A DNA stretch of 64,000 nucleotides from NCBI GenBank assembly GCA_963698735.1, contig CAVOSA010000021.1, forward strand, positions 1 to 64,000. The letters run 5' to 3'. The position numbers and the translations under genes are program-made. Under the pieces are notes generated by a model. It had not been told where the DNA came from. It worked only from the letters and a program-made list of their open reading frames with translations, and searched no databases. This DNA comes from RPQJ01 sp963698735 (GTDB lineage Bacteria > Pseudomonadota > Gammaproteobacteria > Steroidobacterales > Steroidobacteraceae). Below, piece after piece: positions 58,721 through 64,000 of this stretch; position 1 is the stretch's first letter, and every line of letters begins with the position of its first letter.

Positions 58721-61000
58721 CCGTTCAGGGTCACGCCGTCCAGCGCGCCGACCGTGCCGGGAGTGGTCAGCATGAGGCCATTGGCCGATGTCGTCAGCGT
58801 GCCGCCCGCGACGGTCGCGTTGGTCAACTGCAGGATCGAGCCGTTGCGCGCGTCAAGCGTGCCGCCCGTATTGTAGAACATGCCGCGCAGGTCGAGCGTG
58901 CCGCCGTCGGCGCGCAGCGTGCCGGTGTTGATCACGCCGCTGCTGTTCGGCTGCATGATCAGGGGCGTCGTCTGCGTGGCAACGATGAGGCCCTGGTTGG
59001 TGAGCGACATCGCTGCCCCACCGATGTTGCCGCTGCCGGCGATCGTGTGAGTCGCGCTGTTGGTCAGGCGCTCGTTGCCGTTGAAGCCGCTGATGCTATT
59101 GTTGGCCGCATTGGCCATCGTCAGCACACCGCTGCCCGCCAGGGTCACGTCCGACTGGTACAGCACCAGGTCCGTCGCGAGGTTGCCGCCGACGCTCGAG
59201 TTCATCGCCAGCGTGCCATTGTTGGTGATGGTGCCCACCAGCTGCGTGGTCGTGTTGGAGCTGCCGTCGCCCGCAACGTACGTGCCGTTCAAGGTCACGC
59301 CGTCGAGCCGGCCGAGCTGGCCCGGAGGCGGTCCGCAGCAGGCCGCCGCTGGAAGAGGTGAGCGTGCCACCGGCGACCGTGGCGCCGTACAGCTGAAGGA
59401 CGGAGCCGTTGACCGCTTCGAGCGTGCCGCCCGCGTTGTAAAACATGCCGCGCAGGTCGAGAGTGCCGCCGCTGGCACGCAACGTGCCGGTGTTGATGAC
59501 GCCGCTGCTGTTCGGCTGGATGATCAGGGGCGTCGCCTGCGTAGCGACGATGAGGCCCTGGTTGGTCAAGGTCATGCGCGCATTGCCGATGTTGCCGCTG
59601 CCGGCGATTGTGTGGGTCACGCTGTTGGTCAGGCGCTCGTTGTTGTTATAGCCCGAGATGACGTTACCGGTTCCGTTGGCCATGGTCAGCACGCCGCTGC
59701 CTGCGAGCGTCACGTCCGACTGGTAGAGCACCAGGTTCGTCAAGAGGTTGCCGCTCACGCTGAGTTCATCGCCAGCGTGCCGTTGTTGGTGATGGTGCCG
59801 ACCAGCTGCGTCGTCGTGTTGGAGCTACCGTCTCCCGCGACGTACGTGCCGTTCAGCGTCACGCCGTCGAGCCGGCCGAGCTGGACCGGGAGCGGTGCGC
59901 AGCAGTCCTCCGGTGGACGATGGTGAACGTGCCACCTGCGACCGTAGCGCCGGACAACTGCAGCGATGGAGCTGTTGCGCGCATCGAGCGTGCCACCCGT
60001 GTTGTAAAACAGTGCCGCGCAGGTCGAGCGTGCCGCCATCGGCGCGCAGCGTGCCCGTATTGATGACGCCGCTGCTGTTCGGCTGGACGATCAGGGGCGT
60101 AGGCTGCGTGGCGACGATGAGGCCCTGGTTCGTGAGCGCCATCTGCGCGACACCGACGTTGCCGCTGCCGGCGATTGTATGGGTCGCGCTGTTGGTCAGG
60201 CGGAAGCTCGAGGGCGAACCATAGATCGTGTTGTTGGCCGAATTGGACATCGCCAGCACGCCGCTACCCGCCAGGGTGACATCATTCCCCAACGCGATGC
60301 TGGTCGCGAGAGCGCCTCCAACGCCCGAATTCATCCGCAGCGTGCCATTGTTGGTGATGACGTTGAGCAGGTTGGTCGTGAAGTTGCTCGAGCCGTCGCC
60401 CGCCTCGAATACGCCGTTGTTGGTCACACCATCGAGCGTGGCGTTCATCCGATTACGGATGAGGCCGCTGCCGGAGGTCGACAGGATGCCGCCAGCGATC
60501 CGGGCGCTACTGCGAAGGTCGATCGTCGAGCCGTCAAGGGCTTGAATGACGCCGTTCGCGGAGCCTTCGAAGTTCGTGATTGGGCTGGCGAGAATCTGCA
60601 GCAGTCCCGCCGTCACGGGCTTGTATCGTGCCGGTATTCAGGACGCCGTCTGCATTCGTCCGGAAGATGAGCGGCGTGCTCTGATTGGCGGAGATGGTGC
60701 CCTGATTGGTTATGGCCAGAAAGCCGCCGAAGCCAAGGCTGCCCGAGCCCTGGATCGTATGCCCGGCGGCGTTGGTCAGCCGTTCAGTTCCCGTGTTGCC
60801 ACGAACGGTGTTGTTGGCGGAATCGGACATCGTCAGCGAGCCGGTGCCGCTGATCGTGACGTCGGTGCCGAGCAGCAGCGTGGTGGCGAGGCTGCCGGCA
60901 GCACCCGAACTCAGCGCCAGCGTGCCGTTATTCACGAGGCTGTTGCGCAGGTACGAGTTCGAGTTGGCCGAACCGTCGCCGACCAGATAGGTGCCGTTCA
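58721..61000 (-). repeat. Tandem 564-bp repeats in the giant gene
   Basis: The marker CCGTTC followed by GGTCACGCCGTCGAG (or its variants) recurs at 58721, 59285, 59849, 60413 and 60994. The first three spacings are exactly 564 bp, or 188 codons; the last is 581. Units encode a beta-helix-like repeat with TNNGTLAMNSS and GSGVLTMANAANN. Confidence 0.9.
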
Positions 61001-61721
61001 GGGTGACGCCGTCGAGCGTTCCGTACGAGCCCGCCAGCGCGCGAATCACGCCGCTGCCCGAGGTGGTCAGCGTGCCGCCGATGATCGTTCCCTGCAGCAG
61101 TTCCACCAGGCCGCCGTCCTGCGCGTCGAGCGTGCCGCCGGCGTTGTTGAGCGTGCTGCCCGAGAATCGCAGTCGGCTGCCAGTGCCGGTGACGCGCAGG
61201 GTCCCGGCGTTGGTGCTGGGACTGAGGGCGTTGGCGGCAACGGTCAGGCTCGAGCCGCTCGTGATCGCCACGATTTCATCGCCGGTGTTGGCGATACTGC
61301 GGATCTGGGTGTTGCCGGTGCGATGCGTGATCGTCTGCTGGCCGGCGACGTTAATTACGACGTCGTCGCCAGAGGTGGGCAACTGGCTCGGGCTCCAGTT
61401 GGCGACGAGATCCCAGAAACCGGTGCCGTTGCTCCAACTGACCGTTACAGCGGGAGTGGATGCGCTGTAAAGCACTGCGGCGCAGGCAAAGCCCAGTGCC
61501 GATCGAGTTCCCTTCGTCATGGCTCGGTGACTCCACGATCAAGCAGACGTCTTTAACATATGCAAGATGTGGGCCTGCCAGCCAAGCCATTGATCTGACG
61601 GATGCGTCAGCGCTGCTGGCGCAAATGAAGACTCTCAAGTGTCAATTCGTTCGACATAACGCTTTGATACATAGAAGTATTCGCATTCGCAGAGCGCTCT
61701 TTTCTGCCGCGTCATCGGCAC

Positions 61722-62372
61722 CTAGAACGTCACGCTGAGACCGAGCAATGCTTCCGCCTGGAAGAACGTGCTGCCCGACGATTTCAAGAGGCAGCCAGCT
61801 TGCTGCGAATCGCTCACGCAGAACAGGCTGGTGTCGGAGTCAATGAATGTCAGGTAACCGCGCAGGCCGAGGTTCAACGCGACGTTGTCATTGAACGGAA
61901 AGCGCATGCCGCCGCCGAGGCTGCCGGAGAACTTCGTCTCGGAATCGTAACCGCCCCGGTCGGGCTCCATGAGCGTGGCGCCGATCGTCAGTGACAGGTA
62001 CGGCACGAAGCGGTCATTCTCCTGCGGGAAGAACGCCGTGCCGCCGAACTGCAGGTAGTCGACGCGCACGTCCACTCCGCGGAGCGCAGGATCGTTCGAG
62101 TCGAGCTCACTCGTCTGCGACGAGTACAGGAGTTCGTAGAACGACTGCCTGTCGCGGTAGAGCCCGAGGTCGAGCCCGAAGCTCGCGCCCGATCCGAGGT
62201 CTACGGAGCTGTCGTTGCCTTCGGCGTTGGTGACGTCGAAGCCGCCCCCCATGCGCGCACCGACGAACGGAGTGAATTCGAATACCGGCGACTCGGCCCG
62301 CACGACGGCGGACGTCGCGAGCAGCGCGGTCGCCGCAAGCAGGGGGGCAACGGACCGGAGCATCGAAATCAT
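61722..62372 (-). CDS. Outer-membrane beta-barrel protein
   Basis: The 216-residue protein has a signal peptide (about 5-26, ending VVRA) and a short barrel pattern: FEFTPFVGARMGGGF, VDYLQFGGTAFFP, FVPYLSLTIGATL. It ends LLGLSVTF, the Phe-terminated outer-membrane signature. Two Cys (SLFCVSDSQQAGCLL) could form a loop disulfide. The family resembles OmpW/OmpA-like eight-stranded barrels; its function is unknown. It lies 200 bp upstream of the giant gene on the same strand, but a separate promoter is likely. The gap 61521-61721 contains nothing I recognise. Confidence 0.82.
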   Translation of the reverse strand: MISMLRSVAPLLAATALLATSAVVRAESPVFEFTPFVGARMGGGFDVTNAEGNDSSVDLGSGASFGLDLGLYRDRQSFYELLYSSQTSELDSNDPALRGVDVRVDYLQFGGTAFFPQENDRFVPYLSLTIGATLMEPDRGGYDSETKFSGSLGGGMRFPFNDNVALNLGLRGYLTFIDSDTSLFCVSDSQQAGCLLKSSGSTFFQAEALLGLSVTF

Positions 62373-62506
62373 GGTGTCTCCCGCGATTGTTCCAACTTCG
62401 GCATTCTAGTTGCCGGCAGCGCGGCGGAGTCCGGTTTTTCCACACCCGTGTCCACACCGGCCACTGCTACACTCCTCGTGGAAGGCGTGAATCGCCGGAG
62501 GATGCA

Positions 62507-62773
62507 ATGAGCGACCTGCAACAGACGCTGCGTGAACTGCACCGCGAACTTGCGGACGCACGGCAACTCGATCCCAGCGACCGTGCCATGCTGGAAGCGG
62601 CGATTGGCGACATCCAGCAGGCGCTGGAGCAGACGAGCGCGCCGGAAGCCGGTCCGGCCGCGGCACCGGCCGACGCCCTGGAAGGGGCCGCCGTACGGCT
62701 GGAAGTCGGGCACCCCGGACTCGCCGGAGCCCTGCGTTCGCTGGCCGACGCGCTCGCCAAGGCCGGCATCTGA
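62507..62773 (+). CDS. DUF4404 family protein
   Basis: This small helical protein of 88 residues begins MSDLQQTLRELHRELADA and has the conserved SDRAMLEAAIGDIQQAL and FGHP-like region (EVGHPGLAGALRSLADALAKAGI). DUF4404 proteins occur in Pseudomonas and related gammaproteobacteria; their function is not known. CCGGAGGATGCA just before the ATG gives a strong ribosome site. It faces away from the barrel gene. Confidence 0.85.
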   Translation: MSDLQQTLRELHRELADARQLDPSDRAMLEAAIGDIQQALEQTSAPEAGPAAAPADALEGAAVRLEVGHPGLAGALRSLADALAKAGI

Positions 62774-62878
62774 ATCTCGCGAATTGACTGATTTATAAGT
62801 AATTTCCAGGCCCCAGGAGCCCGGCCGGGCGGGCCTGTCTGGTATCATCGCGGTTTGCCAACTGATCGCATCTGCACC

Positions 62879-63193
62879 GTGACCGCCAACACACAAACCG
62901 AAGACGCTCAGGCCTTTGACGAGGCGTTCAGCCGCGCCGTCGATCTCGGCAACCAGATCGCCGACGGCGACGACAAGGCCGACCTGTGGGACATCGCGGA
63001 CGGCCTGCTCGCGGGCGCCGTGCAGTACTGGCTGTACACGCGGCAGCCCTGTGGCGACCCGCACTGCGAGGACTGCCTGGCCATCGGCACCGCAGAAGCT
63101 CGCGTCGCTGAGTTGCGCCGCCTCATCGAGCAGTTCTCGGAAGAGAGCCAGTACTTCCATTCCCCGACCGATTCGAACGTCGGGCGCGCCTGA
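62879..63193 (+). CDS. Small acidic protein with Cys cluster, unknown
   Basis: The protein of about 104 residues is acidic at its N-terminus (EDAQAFDEAFSRAVDLGNQI). In the middle it carries a Cys/His cluster (CGDPHCEDC) that could bind a metal. The GTG at 62879 is preferred, but a TTG at 62855 is also possible; neither has a strong ribosome site. I recognise no family. It is plus-strand, 105 bp after the DUF4404 gene. Confidence 0.65.
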   Translation: MTANTQTEDAQAFDEAFSRAVDLGNQIADGDDKADLWDIADGLLAGAVQYWLYTRQPCGDPHCEDCLAIGTAEARVAELRRLIEQFSEESQYFHSPTDSNVGRA

Positions 63194-63281
63194 CGCGTAA
63201 CTGCGCGTTTGCGCGACGAATCGAGCGCGACGCCGGCACCCAGCAGCGCGAGCATGCCCCTCCAGTACCGGAGGGTTCGTC

Positions 63282-63813
63282 GTGCCTCACCTCAACATCC
63301 GCTTCGTGCTGCTCGCCTCGCCGGTGTTCCTGGCGCTGGGCGCGCAGCAGGCCCAACCGGCTCGAGTGCTGCCACTGCCTGAGGTCGACACGCCGTCGGG
63401 CGGCGGCGGCTCGGTAGTGCTCGAGCCGGTCAAAGAGCGCGCTGTGCCGTCGCGCCGCCGCGTCTTCAGCTGTGTCTCACCGGGACTGGTAACGTTCTCG
63501 GACCGGCCGTGTGGACCGTCACCTGATGTGCGGGAACTGAAGCTGGACGCGCCCGGGCCGCCGCCCTCGGGCGGGGCCCCGACCGTGGCAAAGCACAAGG
63601 ATGCGCCGGGTCCTCGCACCACCGCCAAGGAACATGACGACGAGGAGCCTGCCAACACGGCGATGAAACACGCCGAGAAGTGCCGAAAACTCGAGGCTGC
63701 GGTCGCTGCAGATCGATTCGCGCATGCGCTCCGGCTACTCCGCGCGCGAAGCCGGGCGGCTCTGGGACCGCTGGCGCGAGGCGAAAGCCCGGCTGCAGGA
63801 GGCCGACTGCTGA
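63282..63813 (+). pseudogene. DUF4124-like secreted protein, frameshifted near its end
   Basis: The protein has a signal peptide (LASPVFLALGAQQAQPA). A short DUF4124-like core follows (FSCVSPGLVTFSDRPCG), then a variable linker and a C-terminal helical segment. The frame opening at 63282 drifts into non-family sequence after KCRKLEAAVAA. The segment IDSRMRSGYSAREAGRLWDR, which fits the usual C-terminus of these proteins, continues in the next frame to the stop at 63811-63813. The break is near 63700-63710. The gene would encode about 176 residues if the frame were restored. Confidence 0.7.
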
Positions 63814-63882
63814 CGTGCTTGTGTAGAATCGGGGGCTGAAGCGCGGCATGACGACGTATGCGCGCAGCAAGGTGGTCCCAGC

Positions 63883-64000
63883 ATGAATTCCCTGCCCACG
63901 ATGCCCTCGGCCCTGCGCCTGGCGGCGCTGGCCTGCCTCGCGCTGTTCGCGACGACCGCATGCCAGCGCAAGGAACCGCCGGCGACGGCAGCAGTGGAAT
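63883..64000 (+). CDS. Lipoprotein, N-terminus only (cut by window end)
   Basis: Thirty-nine residues are visible: a Met start at 63883 and a hydrophobic leader (LRLAALACLALFATTA). A lipobox-like TTAC follows with Cys27, then a charged stretch (QRKEPPATAA). This is a bacterial lipoprotein by its leader; nothing can be said about function. Confidence 0.6.
   Translation, partial: MNSLPTMPSALRLAALACLALFATTACQRKEPPATAAVE

Larger units (their letters stand above)
53911..61520 (-). pseudogene. Giant secreted repeat protein with PEP-CTERM signal, frame broken many times
   Basis: If joined, this gene would encode about 2500 residues. The N-terminus has a signal peptide (GFACAAVLYSASTPAV). Then come five 188-residue beta-helix-like repeats (LDGVTLNGTYVAGDGSSN, ITNNGTLAMNSSVGG, GTLRADGGTLDLRG). 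The rest is built of choice-of-anchor D-type repeats (VGVNTSAAGTVNGAIPVNF, LNTSTAGARNGTATVAFVS). The C-terminus is a PEP-CTERM sorting signal (PVPEPGTLLLMLLGLGGIAA, then an Arg-rich end) for exosortase handling. The frame changes at least ten times, mainly between 56550 and 60620. Unbroken stretches of up to 850 codons exist (53911 to about 56550). Whether the gene is dead or the consensus is poor cannot be decided here; a surface or matrix protein role is likely if alive. Confidence 0.75.

Noticed and set aside
58450..61000. Regular repeats that could be mistaken for a CRISPR array or satellite DNA
   Set aside because: Units of 564 bp code for a protein repeat, with no short direct repeats or unique spacers.

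Overview
The window is high-GC DNA from a proteobacterium, most likely a gammaproteobacterium of the Steroidobacterales/Nevskiales/Xanthomonadales kind. The evidence is the gene order bamD / rluD-pgeF / clpB, a DUF3683 Fe-S flavoprotein, a DUF4404 gene, TonB-dependent receptors, beta-barrels ending in Phe and a PEP-CTERM protein. The lineage is inferred from gene content, not from a database match.

Layout. 1-2.7 kb: a TonB-dependent receptor facing a frameshifted ModE-type molybdate regulator, with a textbook ModE operator in front of the receptor. 3-7.5 kb: a di-heme cytochrome c peroxidase, divergent from a four-gene redox operon (flavin/2Fe-2S reductase, membrane cytochrome b, decaheme and monoheme cytochromes c). 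7.9-11.1 kb: two secreted proteins (one DUF1254/DUF1214) divergent from an AraC-type regulator. 11.4-22 kb: core genes (lipase-like hydrolase, aspS, DUF502, FmdB-like, clpB, ZIP transporter, pgeF, rluD) and a BamD that continues in frame into an outer-membrane beta-barrel.

22-47 kb is a beta-1,3-glucan (laminarin-type) utilisation locus. Secreted or surface parts are a GH81, a GH17 lipoprotein with carbohydrate-binding modules, a CBM/Ig-like lipoprotein, a GH16 lipoprotein and a porin. Inner-membrane and cytoplasmic parts are a GPH-type symporter fused to a GH17 domain, a second GH17, a leaderless GH16, a GH1 beta-glucosidase and a GH30. A LacI-type regulator lies in the middle, and three sites with the core AAAGCGCTT lie in front of the main transcription units. 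Its right flank (42-47 kb) is decaying: a GH149-like beta-1,3-glucan phosphorylase with four frameshifts, a LacI remnant and a GH17 remnant next to an intact GH16.

47-64 kb: a 1333-residue FAD/Fe-S oxidoreductase, a membrane glycerophosphodiester phosphodiesterase, two small paralogous membrane proteins, a 7.6-kb PEP-CTERM giant gene with exact 564-bp repeats, a nearly identical 1.08-kb internal duplication and many frameshifts, an outer-membrane beta-barrel, DUF4404, a small unknown protein, a frameshifted DUF4124-like gene and the start of a lipoprotein.

I saw no rRNA, tRNA, CRISPR array or insertion sequence. The points most worth following up are the BamD-barrel fusion, the transporter-GH17 fusion, the ModE-controlled TonB receptor, and the frameshifts, which cluster in accessory genes while long housekeeping genes are intact.
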